This document shows, piece after piece, positions 1 to 8,457 of a stretch of DNA of 64,000 bases (positions within the stretch are counted from its first letter, which is position 1; each line of letters begins with the position of its first letter). The notes under the pieces are model-generated. The model did not search any database and was not told where the DNA came from. It saw only the letters and a program-made list of their open reading frames with translations. Source of the DNA: Acinetobacter pittii ATCC 19004 = CIP 70.29 (lineage in GTDB: Bacteria > Pseudomonadota > Gammaproteobacteria > Pseudomonadales > Moraxellaceae); assembly GCF_000369045.1 (NCBI RefSeq), contig NZ_KB849797.1, forward strand, positions 204,844 through 268,843, written 5' to 3'. The position numbers and the translations under genes were made by a program.

Positions 1-1698
1 CCTTGCATAAGGATATTGATTTGGCGATACGTGAGGTACATAACAAACTTTCTGTTCGGCACCCTTAGCTGAATGAATCGTAATTAAAGTTACTAAATCT
101 TGATCAGCAGCTTTTTCAATTTCAGAAACTGAAATCGGCTCAAGTACATATTCCTCAAGGAATTCACCTAACGACGCATGCTTTCGTGCAAGTTGCTTAA
201 CCAAATCAAAGTCTTTTAAACGACGCGACCAATCTTTAGTTTTATAATTTTGCTCTAGCTGTTCACCTAAAGCATCAAGAGCCAAGCCAATACTTACCTC
301 AACATGCTGCTGTAATACATCTAGCTGTTTTAAAATTAAAATCGCTTGTAGTGGTACCTTGCCATGGCGTTCAAGTCGCTGACAGCGCTCCTCGACATCA
401 ACAATTCCCATCAGTTCTTGGGCTAACTTACTCGCTCCAACATCGCCAATCCCATCCCATAAGGTTAAAAAGCGCATCCAAGCCAAATCATCGTGAGGGT
501 TACTCACAATACGTAAGAGACTGAGCACATCCTTTACATGGGCCGACTCAAGAAGCTTTACCCCGCCAATAAAACGATAAGGTATTTCAGCAGCAATAAA
601 AGCCCCTTCTAGATATCGGGCACTATAGCCAGAACGGACTAACACCATGTGGTCATGCCAGTTTGCACCTTGCTGATGGCGTGTTATTAAATCTTGTGCG
701 ATCCAGTTTGCTTCTTCAAACTCATTACCAAACAAATGTAGCTGTGGCTTTTGCCCTTGGCCACGATGCGCTTGTAGCTGTTTTTGATAATCGATTGGGC
801 TATGTGCCAACAACCAATTTGATAAATCTAGAATTTCTTGGGTCGAGCGATAATTTAAAGCCAGTGTAAGTACTTCTGCATCGGGTATTCGTTCTTTAAA
901 AGAATGAATATTTTCAAAGTCTGCACCACGAAAGCCATAAATGGACTGCGCATCATCACCCACACAAAATAACTTCACTTTACCAATTAAGGGCTGTAAC
1001 AAAGCCCATTGCAAAGGGTTTGTATCTTGCATTTCATCAACTAGCAATGCCTGACAAAAGCCCGCTACCCAATTGATCAACGCTTCTGAGTTTTGTAAAT
1101 GAACAGCCACAATCGACAAGATATCGTCGTAATCTAAAAAATTACGCTCTCTTTTACGTTGCTCATAAGTTTTCATCAACTCAGCAATTTGTGCCTTGTG
1201 CTCATAGGCTTCTGGAAGTTGCTTAAGCAGTGCTTCAGAAAGCTTGGTTTGAGTATTTCTTGCATAGGAATATAAATCACACAGCTCTGCCGCTTTAGGT
1301 AAAACATTATCTTTGTCTTTACCTCTTAATAAACGGAACATCAGTAACTGATCATCGCGATCAATAATACTAAATTGATTTAAGCCAAAAGCTTGTGGAT
1401 TACGGCGCAGTAAATACATACAAAAAGTATGAAAAGTCGAAGCTCTTAGGCCCTTTGCCTGTGCTCCTACATGCTGCTCTACCCTTGCAACAATCTCACT
1501 CGCAGCACGTCGAGTAAAAGTTAAAATCTGGATTTGATTCGCTGGTAAGCCTTGATCAATTAAATAGGCGGCACGTGCAACAATTGTCTTTGTCTTGCCA
1601 CAACCAGCACCCGCCAAAACTAAACAGTTCTGCGCAGATGTCGTGGCTGCTTTTTTTTGCTGAGCATTTAGTTCATTAATTAATTTTGCAAGACTCAT
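1..1698 (-). CDS. UvrD/Rep-family ATP-dependent DNA helicase (3' part cut off by the window edge)
   Basis: Superfamily IA 3'-5' DNA helicase that uses ATP to unwind DNA in repair or restart. The reading frame is open from an ATG at 1698 to base 1, giving the first 566 residues. Helicase motifs appear in order: Walker A AGAGCGKT (residues 29-36), motif II VDEMQDTN, motif III GDDAQSIYGFRGAD, motif IV LNYRST and motif V HSAKGAEQK. Two motifs are off-consensus: Cys in the P-loop where Ser is usual, and AEQ after HSAKG where LEF/LEW is usual. This argues for a UvrD/Rep paralogue over the housekeeping UvrD itself. The C-terminal part lies outside the window, so the exact subfamily is open. Confidence 0.85.
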   Translation of the reverse strand, partial: MSLAKLINELNAQQKKAATTSAQNCLVLAGAGCGKTKTIVARAAYLIDQGLPANQIQILTFTRRAASEIVARVEQHVGAQAKGLRASTFHTFCMYLLRRNPQAFGLNQFSIIDRDDQLLMFRLLRGKDKDNVLPKAAELCDLYSYARNTQTKLSEALLKQLPEAYEHKAQIAELMKTYEQRKRERNFLDYDDILSIVAVHLQNSEALINWVAGFCQALLVDEMQDTNPLQWALLQPLIGKVKLFCVGDDAQSIYGFRGADFENIHSFKERIPDAEVLTLALNYRSTQEILDLSNWLLAHSPIDYQKQLQAHRGQGQKPQLHLFGNEFEEANWIAQDLITRHQQGANWHDHMVLVRSGYSARYLEGAFIAAEIPYRFIGGVKLLESAHVKDVLSLLRIVSNPHDDLAWMRFLTLWDGIGDVGASKLAQELMGIVDVEERCQRLERHGKVPLQAILILKQLDVLQQHVEVSIGLALDALGEQLEQNYKTKDWSRRLKDFDLVKQLARKHASLGEFLEEYVLEPISVSEIEKAADQDLVTLITIHSAKGAEQKVCYVPHVSPNQYPYAR

Positions 1699-1765
1699 AA
1701 CACATATCGCTAAAACACCAAGACATAGTTTAACAGACCCAACCATAGATGCGTCTGCTCGCCCT

Positions 1766-1796
1766 AAAAACAAAAAGAGCACCTAAAGTGCTCTTT
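1766..1796 (-). terminator. Rho-independent terminator of the hdeD-like gene
   Basis: On the minus strand a 9-bp stem AAAGAGCAC/GTGCTCTTT with a 5-nt loop is followed by a T-rich tract. It lies 17 bp past the stop of the HdeD-like gene. Confidence 0.8.
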
Positions 1797-1812
1797 GATT
1801 CAATTTTCTTAT

Positions 1813-2388
1813 TTAAGATATTGTTTTTGAACTAGATGGTAGGTGCTTAATCGCAGAAGCCAAACCTAGAAAATTAATTCCTTGAAATAGGATATCAATA
1901 GCAAGGAACATTCCTAACACCCAAAAAGGTGAGTCTTTAGAAACCAAAATTAAAATACCTGTAGCGAGTGTTAATAATCCGGAGAATAAAGTCCAACCCC
2001 AGCCCGTAATTGGCTTAAGTAAAATTGCGTTTATTGTACGTATAGTCCCAGCGATGATAAGTGCAATCGATAGTAAGCTTGTTAAAACTACCGCTGTTTT
2101 TACAGGAGTAGAAAAAGCGTAATAACCAGCTATTAAATAAAGTACACCAAACAGTGCCCATAACCATCGGCTTGCGCCTTTAAAAACACTAATAGCCGCA
2201 ACAAGATGTAAAACACCTCCGACCATCATGAGTATTCCAAATAAAAAAACGACAGAAAAGGTCGCAAATGGTAATGAACTAAACAAAATCAGACCAAAGC
2301 CAATAAGCACAAAGCCTAATATCAAATACCACTTACGATCAGCATGTAACTGATTACGTACCAAATCATTACCGACAGTTTTCATCAT
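1813..2388 (-). CDS. HdeD-family (DUF308) membrane protein
   Basis: Predicted inner-membrane protein of about 191 residues with six hydrophobic segments arranged as repeated helix pairs, the usual size and layout of HdeD/DUF308 proteins. In E. coli HdeD belongs to the acid-resistance island, but most homologues have no proven function, so a stress role here is inference. I use the ATG at 2388, which has AAGAG about 8 bases upstream, in preference to the in-frame GTG at 2394. It stands alone between its terminator and an intergenic stretch carrying two DnaA-box-like 9-mers. Confidence 0.8.
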   Translation of the reverse strand: MMKTVGNDLVRNQLHADRKWYLILGFVLIGFGLILFSSLPFATFSVVFLFGILMMVGGVLHLVAAISVFKGASRWLWALFGVLYLIAGYYAFSTPVKTAVVLTSLLSIALIIAGTIRTINAILLKPITGWGWTLFSGLLTLATGILILVSKDSPFWVLGMFLAIDILFQGINFLGLASAIKHLPSSSKTIS

Positions 2389-2491
2389 GGCCACTCTTAT
2401 TATCAGGTATTAGAATTTCATCTACCCAATAATAGTGATGTACTTCACATTTTTTGTCTGTATAAAATCTGCATCGTTTCTTATCAATTAA

Positions 2492-2517
2492 TGTGGATAA
2501 AGCAGTATTTATCCACA
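2492..2517. promoter_or_regulatory. Two consensus DnaA-box 9-mers in inverted orientation
   Basis: TGTGGATAA (2492-2500) and TTATCCACA (2509-2517) are perfect matches to the strict DnaA box, inverted and 8 bp apart. They also form a perfect 9-bp hairpin just after the protease stop codon, so a transcription-stop role is an alternative. DnaA binding is inference. Confidence 0.5.
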
Positions 2518-2520
2518 ATT

Positions 2521-3279
2521 TTATTTCACCCAACCAATTTCTTGAGCTGTAGGTAAACCTATTATTGTTTCATGTAAACCATTCGGCATTTTACTGCTCT
2601 GCTCGGATAATGGTGTTCGACCACCCATGATTTCAGCGTCAGTCTGCGGATATAAAGGCTCTTTTTCAGGGTACGCATAACCTAGAGGATAAAGCGGTTG
2701 ACCAGTTTTTAAATCATATTTGTCTTGTGCCCCAAAGCCATGTAATAGCTCATGAACAATCACGACCTGATTTTGGGAAGCTTGTGTGTTGGTCGCAAAT
2801 AAATTCACACTACCAATACGACCTTTTTCCAAAGCAGTCGAATGGATCAAAACTTTTTGATAATGGGGATCGTAATAATTTAAATAGAGTTTAAGTGATG
2901 CCCCATTATCTTCAGATTGTTGATGTCGCCATGCATAAAAACGGAACTTTAAACTCCACCACATCACATGAAAGATATTGGCATTTTGAGGAACCTCAGG
3001 AGGTCGTTGCTGTAATGGCTGGCCTAAACGAATTACAAAGTTTCCTGATTGACCACGATAATGCTGCGACCATTCTCCTAAATAATTTTTTATTTTATCA
3101 AAATCAGTGTATTGCAACTGATGAATATAGCTCTCTGTTGTCTGCAAACCATCTGCATTAATAGGATGTAAAACGACAACAATAGGTTGATTCCAGTCTT
3201 GGTTTTGATCTCGCCATGCCTGAACAGCAACAATCAATAAAATAATTAACAAACATAAAACTCGAATGTTTTTCCACAT
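2521..3279 (-). CDS. Membrane-anchored metzincin-like zinc metalloprotease
   Basis: A 252-residue protein with an N-terminal hydrophobic segment (about residues 5-20), either a signal anchor or an uncleaved signal peptide, and a periplasmic domain. The zinc motif HELLHGFGAQD (His176, Glu177, His180, Asp186) fits HExxHxxGxxD, where Asp replaces the third metzincin His, and AEIMGG around residue 218 could be the Met-turn. These features are visible directly; substrate and cellular role are unknown. It is downstream of topA on the same strand but is separated from it by a strong hairpin terminator, so it probably has its own promoter. Confidence 0.7.
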   Translation of the reverse strand: MWKNIRVLCLLIILLIVAVQAWRDQNQDWNQPIVVVLHPINADGLQTTESYIHQLQYTDFDKIKNYLGEWSQHYRGQSGNFVIRLGQPLQQRPPEVPQNANIFHVMWWSLKFRFYAWRHQQSEDNGASLKLYLNYYDPHYQKVLIHSTALEKGRIGSVNLFATNTQASQNQVVIVHELLHGFGAQDKYDLKTGQPLYPLGYAYPEKEPLYPQTDAEIMGGRTPLSEQSSKMPNGLHETIIGLPTAQEIGWVK

Positions 3280-3323
3280 TCTTTTTCCCCATGCATTTAA
3301 AATTTTCTTTTATTGTTTTAGAT

Positions 3324-3352
3324 ATAAAAAATGCTAGCTGAGCTAGCATTTT
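3324..3352. terminator. Terminator after topA
   Basis: The stem AATGCTAGCT/AGCTAGCATT (3330-3339, 3341-3350) is flanked by A and T runs, so it can act in both directions. It lies between the topA stop and the protease start. Confidence 0.8.
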
Positions 3353-3367
3353 TTATTGTGGACTTAA

Positions 3368-6004
3368 TTAGCCCTCAACCCATTTACCATTTTGATAAAT
3401 TAGGCTCCATTTGGTTTGTTTGCCTTCTGGAGTTTCCGAACCTACATATTGTGATTGATTCTTACGACTGAATTTCACAACTGTCGGATTACCTTCAGGG
3501 TCCACGTCTGGTGCTTGTAAAATAAATTGATATTTAGGATCAAGCTGAGCAGCAACACTACGCAATTCCGCAACTTTTGGCGCACGTGTTTCACGAATTT
3601 TCGGGAATTTACTTGCGGCCAAAAACAGACCAGCAGCACCATCACGCAACACGAAATAGTCATCATGCTTTGTTGAGCGCAAATGTTCCATCTTGATCGG
3701 TTCTACACGTGGAGGTGCAGGCTGACCGCTTTTCAAGACCTTACGAGTATTGTCACAGCTTGTACAAGCGAAATACGGACCAAAACGGCCAGTCTTAAGC
3801 TGCATTTCACCATCACATTTATCACACGGAATGGTTGGTCCATCGTAGCCTTTAATCTTGAACTCGCCTTCTTCAAGCTCAAAACCGTCACAATCAGGGT
3901 TGTTACCACATACATGTAGTTTACGACCACCATCAATTACATAGCTGTCCATGGCTGTGCCACATTTTGCACAACGATGTTTTGACATCAAGTCTGCGGT
4001 TTCAGCACCATCATCATCAGAAAGAGCAGCTAAGGACTCAACAGGTGTTAAGTTCAAAGTACCTTTACAACGCTCTTTAGGCGGCAAGTTATATCCAGAA
4101 CAACCTAAGAATACGCCTGTTGTACCTGTACGAATCTGCATTGGACGTGAACATTCAGGACAATGTACTGCTGGCACTTCAACCGGTTGGTTACGGCGCA
4201 TTCCGTGCTCGCCCTGAGCATTAGTAAGACGTTTTTTGAAGTCACCGTAGAAAGTATCAAGTAACTCTTTCCAGTTACGCTCGCCTGTTGCAACTTTATC
4301 GAGCTGCCCCTCAAGGTCTGCTGTAAATGCATAGTTCATCAAGTTATTGAAACTTTCATCAAGACGATCCGTGACAATTTCACCCATTTTTTCGGCGAAA
4401 AGACGACGGTTTTCTAACTTAACGTAGCCACGTTCTTGAATCGTAGAAATAATAGCTGCATAAGTCGAAGGACGACCAATACTACGTTTTTCGAGTTCTT
4501 TAACCAAAGAAGCTTCAGTAAAACGTGCAGGTGGTTTAGTAAAGTGCTGACTTGGGTCTAACTTCTCTAATTTTAAAATTTCGCCTACTTTAATTGCAGG
4601 CAAAATAATATCGTCATCAGACTTGTTGGCACCACGCACTCGTGTAAAACCATCAAATACAAGCGTACGGCCTTTTGCCTTCAATTCAACATCAGCAGCT
4701 TCAACCGTTAAAGTTGAAGATAAATATTCTGCTGGAGTCATTTGACAAGCAACAAACTGACGCCAGATCAAATCATATAAACGCTGAGCATCACGCTCTA
4801 CACCTGCAAGTTGGTCACCTGTAAGCGCAACATTAGAAGGACGAATTGCTTCATGGGCTTCTTGAGCACCAGCTTTGTTACCATAGCGGTTTGGTTTTGC
4901 AGGTAAATACTTCTCACCAAATTGGCTTTCAATATGAGCACGTACCATGCTTACTGCATCATCACTCAAGAACGTTGAGTCAGTACGCATATAGGTAATA
5001 AAACCTGCTTCATATAGACGCTGCGCTAGCATCATTGTTTTCTTTACAGAAAAACCTAGACGTGTACTTGCAGCCTGTTGCAGCGTTGAAGTGATATACG
5101 GTGCACTTGGATTGACCTTAGTCGGTTTATCTTCACGCTGTGCAACTTTATATTCAGCACCTTTTAAAACATCCAATAAAGCATCAGTTTCAGCTTTATT
5201 TTTCAGTTTAAGGGTTTTACCAGCTTGCTTAACTGCTTCAAGACGAATGTCATCTTTCTTGGCTTGAGTATCTGCAAAAACTTGCCAGTATTCTTCTGGT
5301 ATAAAAGCACGAATTTCTCTTTCACGCTCTACAACCAGTTTCACTGCTACAGACTGTACACGACCTGCCGATAAACCACGGGCAATCTTTTCCCACAGCA
5401 ATGGTGAAACCATAAAGCCAACAACACGGTCTAAGAAACGGCGTGCTTGCTGAGCATTAACTCGGTTTAAATCTAGGCGTGTAGGTTGTTTAAATGCTTC
5501 TTGAATGGCATTTTTAGTAATTTCGTTAAATACCACGCGATGATAACGACTGTCATCACCACCAATAACTTCTCTTAGGTGCCAAGCAATGGCTTCCCCT
5601 TCTCTATCCAAGTCCGTTGCGAGATAGATTGCATCGGCATCTTTGGCGAGTTTTTTTAGTTCAGCAACAACATTTTCCTTACCTGGCAGAACTTCGTAAT
5701 GAGCTTCCCAACCATGTTCAGGATCAACCCCCATACGATTAACTAAAGCCTGACTGGCTTTTTGTTCTTTTTCTGCTTCAGTGAGTTTAGTCCGTGCAGC
5801 CGGCTTTTTCTCAGTTGATTTACTGCCACCTGTTGGCAAATCACGCACGTGACCTACAGAAGACTTTACAATGTATTGCGAACCCAGATATTTATTGATG
5901 GTTTTCGCTTTGGCAGGCGACTCCACAATCACTAAGGCACGTTTATGTGCAGCAGGTGCAGTAGATGCTGTGCTTTGAGATGCAGAGCGCGAGGTATTCG
6001 CCAT
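3368..6004 (-). CDS. topA: DNA topoisomerase I (type IA)
   Basis: Relaxes negative supercoils by passing one strand through a transient tyrosine-linked break. The 878 residues hold an N-terminal Toprim domain ([12 protein letters not shown] at residues 25-36; acidic DLDRE at 131-135), the type IA core with catalytic Tyr338 in [10 protein letters not shown], and three C-terminal zinc ribbons with CxxC pairs (CPEC, CAKC, CDKC), then a basic tail. Length and domain order match gammaproteobacterial TopA. A Ser/Thr/Ala-rich N-terminal extension of about 20 residues precedes Toprim. It is followed by a clear terminator and preceded by a small membrane-protein gene in the same direction, 35 bp upstream, which may share its transcript. 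Confidence 0.97.
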   Translation of the reverse strand: MANTSRSASQSTASTAPAAHKRALVIVESPAKAKTINKYLGSQYIVKSSVGHVRDLPTGGSKSTEKKPAARTKLTEAEKEQKASQALVNRMGVDPEHGWEAHYEVLPGKENVVAELKKLAKDADAIYLATDLDREGEAIAWHLREVIGGDDSRYHRVVFNEITKNAIQEAFKQPTRLDLNRVNAQQARRFLDRVVGFMVSPLLWEKIARGLSAGRVQSVAVKLVVEREREIRAFIPEEYWQVFADTQAKKDDIRLEAVKQAGKTLKLKNKAETDALLDVLKGAEYKVAQREDKPTKVNPSAPYITSTLQQAASTRLGFSVKKTMMLAQRLYEAGFITYMRTDSTFLSDDAVSMVRAHIESQFGEKYLPAKPNRYGNKAGAQEAHEAIRPSNVALTGDQLAGVERDAQRLYDLIWRQFVACQMTPAEYLSSTLTVEAADVELKAKGRTLVFDGFTRVRGANKSDDDIILPAIKVGEILKLEKLDPSQHFTKPPARFTEASLVKELEKRSIGRPSTYAAIISTIQERGYVKLENRRLFAEKMGEIVTDRLDESFNNLMNYAFTADLEGQLDKVATGERNWKELLDTFYGDFKKRLTNAQGEHGMRRNQPVEVPAVHCPECSRPMQIRTGTTGVFLGCSGYNLPPKERCKGTLNLTPVESLAALSDDDGAETADLMSKHRCAKCGTAMDSYVIDGGRKLHVCGNNPDCDGFELEEGEFKIKGYDGPTIPCDKCDGEMQLKTGRFGPYFACTSCDNTRKVLKSGQPAPPRVEPIKMEHLRSTKHDDYFVLRDGAAGLFLAASKFPKIRETRAPKVAELRSVAAQLDPKYQFILQAPDVDPEGNPTVVKFSRKNQSQYVGSETPEGKQTKWSLIYQNGKWVEG

Positions 6005-6039
6005 ATAAAATGTTATTCCTATACCAATAAATTTAAAAA

Positions 6040-6489
6040 TCAGGCTTTAGCCAAGTTCAACAGATAAGCCTTCATCTCATCTAATTGTGTTGCTCTCAGG
6101 TCTGATTCCTCATCCCAATAAAGCCCTACACAGTTTGCCTGCATATCAATAGCATAAATCCCTTTTAATGCAATGGGAGAATCATTAAATTTCTCATCAC
6201 CCTGAACCACTTTTAATTTGCCGTCTACAACGCGAGCGCGCATTAAAGATAAACGGGCATCGGGAATCAATACACTATAATAAGCAACCATGCTGGCACG
6301 CTTTTCAGTCGCCATTGGGACATGTGTCCATTCAGGTGCAACGATTACACGCGGGTGTAAACCCATTTTACGAGCTTTATCACGCATAATACCAAGTGCC
6401 TTTTCACGTGGGCTCACTCTTAAACCAAAAATGGAGCCTAGTACGAAAAGAACAATGATAACGGTAACCCAAATTCCCATATTGTCCAT
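6040..6489 (-). CDS. Small single-pass membrane protein of unknown function
   Basis: I do not recognise a named family. The 149-residue product has one N-terminal transmembrane segment (about residues 5-23) followed by a soluble domain rich in charged residues ([27 protein letters not shown]). A cytoplasmic C-terminal domain is plausible from the basic residues right after the helix. It lies 35 bp upstream of topA on the same strand and could be co-transcribed, but no functional link can be drawn. An RNA, DNA or protein partner cannot be inferred from sequence. Confidence 0.7.
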   Translation of the reverse strand: MDNMGIWVTVIIVLFVLGSIFGLRVSPREKALGIMRDKARKMGLHPRVIVAPEWTHVPMATEKRASMVAYYSVLIPDARLSLMRARVVDGKLKVVQGDEKFNDSPIALKGIYAIDMQANCVGLYWDEESDLRATQLDEMKAYLLNLAKA

Positions 6490-6637
6490 AGCAAAACCTA
6501 TTAATCTCTTTTATTAGAGTTGCATAAGCTGACCAGAAAACGCAAGTTTCATCATAAAAATAATGCCCGATACAGGGGCAAGCTTCAAAATAGTCAGATT
6601 TCACAGTGCAAATTGCGATGAGCTGACACAAATATCA

Positions 6638-7015
6638 TTAAGGATTCGGATGGCCATCAACAAGTGTCAACTTTCCAAACTGGTCAATATGAGCATCCCC
6701 CCACTGTTTTAAAGCAAACAGAATTTTCTCAAGACTTTGTCCCAAATCAGTCAGGCAGTATTCTACTTTAGGTGGTACCTGAGGATAGACTTCCCGATGA
6801 ATAATTCCATCTTGTTCCAATTCACGTAGCTGATTTGTCAGCATTCTTTGGGTAATGCTCGGAACACGCTTTCGAATTTCGTTAAACCTCAAGGTGCCTT
6901 CATTAAATAAATGCCAAAGAATGACGCATTTCCATTTTCCATCAATCAAACTAATCGCCGCCTCCACTGAACAACCCGGAGAGCAATCAAAACTTGAATG
7001 TCGTACTTTTGCCAT
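6638..7015 (-). CDS. HxlR-family winged-helix transcriptional regulator
   Basis: A 125-residue single-domain regulator with the HxlR signature: an early Cys motif (DCSPGCSVEAA), the helix-turn-helix core DGKWKCVILWHLF, RVPSITQRMLTNQLRELE and the wing YPQVPPKVEYCLT. HxlR proteins bind DNA as dimers and often sense aldehydes, quinones or oxidants. It is divergent from the quinone-oxidoreductase-like gene at 7115 with a 99-bp shared upstream region, the standard layout for a regulator and its target. The closely spaced Cys residues could act as a redox sensor, but that is inference. Confidence 0.9.
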   Translation of the reverse strand: MAKVRHSSFDCSPGCSVEAAISLIDGKWKCVILWHLFNEGTLRFNEIRKRVPSITQRMLTNQLRELEQDGIIHREVYPQVPPKVEYCLTDLGQSLEKILFALKQWGDAHIDQFGKLTLVDGHPNP

Positions 7016-7020
7016 TTTAC

Positions 7021-7038
7021 AGTATCCTTTTTGACACT
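7021..7038. promoter_or_regulatory. Candidate HxlR operator
   Basis: The imperfect inverted repeat AGTATC-N6-GACACT lies immediately upstream of the HxlR start and in the shared upstream region of the divergent oxidoreductase. Assignment rests on position and symmetry only. Confidence 0.4.
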
Positions 7039-7114
7039 ATGAGCGTTATTTGTCTGTAGTCACTTATTTTAAGCTTACGTTATGATCAAACTCTCAACAA
7101 GAGGAAGGATAATT

Positions 7115-8125
7115 ATGAAAGCTGTGGCATATCAAAAAGCTGGTCCCATTACATCGCCAGAAGCACTCGTTGATATTGAACTCAATGCTCCTATTGCTGA
7201 AGGACATGATTTACTTGTTCGTGTACAAGCTGTCTCAGTAAATCCGGTAGATACTAAAATTCGAAAGAATGTAAGCCCTAAAAATAATCAGTGGAAAACG
7301 CTTGGCTGGGACGCAGTAGGGGTAGTTGAAGCGATTGGAGACAAAGTTACTCAATTTAAGATTGGCGATATTGTTTGGTATGCAGGTGCTCTTAATCGTC
7401 AAGGTAGTAATAGCGAATTACAACTCGTTGATGAACGCATTGTTGGCCATAAACCAAAAACTTTAGAATTAACCGAGGCGGCAGCTCTCCCTTTAACTGC
7501 AATCACGGCTTGGGAGATGTTATTTGATCGCCTGCAAGTTCCAAAGAAAGCGCCAGAAAGCACAACAATATTAGTGATTGGTGGAGCTGGCGGTGTTGGC
7601 TCAATCACCATTCAACTTCTTAAGCAGCTGACAAACCTAACAATTATTGCAACAGCTTCACGAGCAGAAACTCAAGACTGGGTTAAGCAACTTGGAGCAG
7701 ATTATGTGTTAGATCACCGTCACCCCTTAGCAGCCCAAATCAAGCAATTAGGTTTAACTGCACCTTTATATGTGTTCTCAACCACTCAAACAGATCAGCA
7801 TTTAGCAGATATTGTCGAGTTGATTGCACCGCAAGGCCGTTTTGGGCTTATTGATGATCCTGAACAGTTAGATATCAAACCGTTTAAGTCAAAGTCTGTA
7901 TCTGTGCATTGGGAATTTATGTTTACACGTTCAATGTTTCAGACCGAAGATATGGTAAAACAAAGTGAACTATTAAATGAAGTCAGCAAGCTGGTTGATG
8001 AAGGGAAAATCAAAACAACTGTGACAGAAGTTATAAGTCCAATTAATGCTGAAAATTTAAAACGAGTTCATCAGCAAATTGAAAGTGGCACAACAAAAGG
8101 TAAGATCGTCTTACAAGGTTTTTAA
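7115..8125 (+). CDS. Zinc-independent MDR-family NADPH:quinone oxidoreductase-like protein
   Basis: Medium-chain dehydrogenase/reductase of 336 residues. It has the GroES-like N-terminal domain (ending near NPVDTKIR) and a Rossmann domain with the nucleotide motif GGAGGVGS. The Cys cluster of the structural zinc site is missing, as in quinone reductases. It probably reduces quinones or activated aldehydes with NAD(P)H. I place the start at the ATG at 7115, because GAGGAAGGA lies at the right distance upstream; an in-frame ATG at 7082 has none. It is divergent from an HxlR regulator that probably controls it, and converges on slyX with a shared terminator. Confidence 0.85.
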   Translation: MKAVAYQKAGPITSPEALVDIELNAPIAEGHDLLVRVQAVSVNPVDTKIRKNVSPKNNQWKTLGWDAVGVVEAIGDKVTQFKIGDIVWYAGALNRQGSNSELQLVDERIVGHKPKTLELTEAAALPLTAITAWEMLFDRLQVPKKAPESTTILVIGGAGGVGSITIQLLKQLTNLTIIATASRAETQDWVKQLGADYVLDHRHPLAAQIKQLGLTAPLYVFSTTQTDQHLADIVELIAPQGRFGLIDDPEQLDIKPFKSKSVSVHWEFMFTRSMFQTEDMVKQSELLNEVSKLVDEGKIKTTVTEVISPINAENLKRVHQQIESGTTKGKIVLQGF

Positions 8126-8150
8126 ACAAAATTGAAAATATTCCCAAATA

Positions 8151-8180
8151 AAAAGGCAAGTATCGAACTTGCCTTTTTAT
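8151..8180. terminator. Bidirectional terminator between the oxidoreductase gene and slyX
   Basis: The stem AAGGCAAGT/ACTTGCCTT has a 5-nt loop and A/T runs on both sides, between two convergent genes. Confidence 0.85.
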
Positions 8181-8425
8181 TAATAGTGAGGAGGTTTATT
8201 CGTTAATGGATCAAAAGGGGCAATACCTTCTGACAAATCCGACGATTCCACACGTTGATAAAGAAATTGCATTTGTTTTTTCAAATCAGCTATTTCTTGA
8301 GTTTGAATAGCGAGTTGTTGATTTAATTGTTCAACTAAATCATCCAAAAATGTAATTCGCACTTGCAAATCTTCAATGGGTGCGGAAAATGACGCTTGAT
8401 CATCATGATATGGTGGTTTAGTCAT
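8180..8425 (-). CDS. slyX: SlyX-family protein
   Basis: An 81-residue, mostly alpha-helical, coiled-coil protein. The heptad-rich core (VRITFLDDLVEQLNQQLA, then QTQEIADLKKQMQFLY) and the polar C-terminus ending PPHY are typical of SlyX, which is widespread in gammaproteobacteria but of unknown function. It is divergent from uup, 32 bp away, and convergent with the upstream oxidoreductase gene. The symbol is given on family resemblance. Confidence 0.85.
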   Translation of the reverse strand: MTKPPYHDDQASFSAPIEDLQVRITFLDDLVEQLNQQLAIQTQEIADLKKQMQFLYQRVESSDLSEGIAPFDPLTNKPPHY

Positions 8426-8457
8426 TTAAATCCTCATTTGAGATTCTGGAAAACATT

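Noticed and set aside
2492..2517. Chromosomal replication origin at the paired DnaA boxes
   Set aside because: Only two boxes, no DNA-unwinding element or dnaA/dnaN neighbours.
3158..3349. 63-codon minus-strand frame between topA and the protease gene
   Set aside because: It runs through the topA terminator and the protease start in another frame; not a gene.
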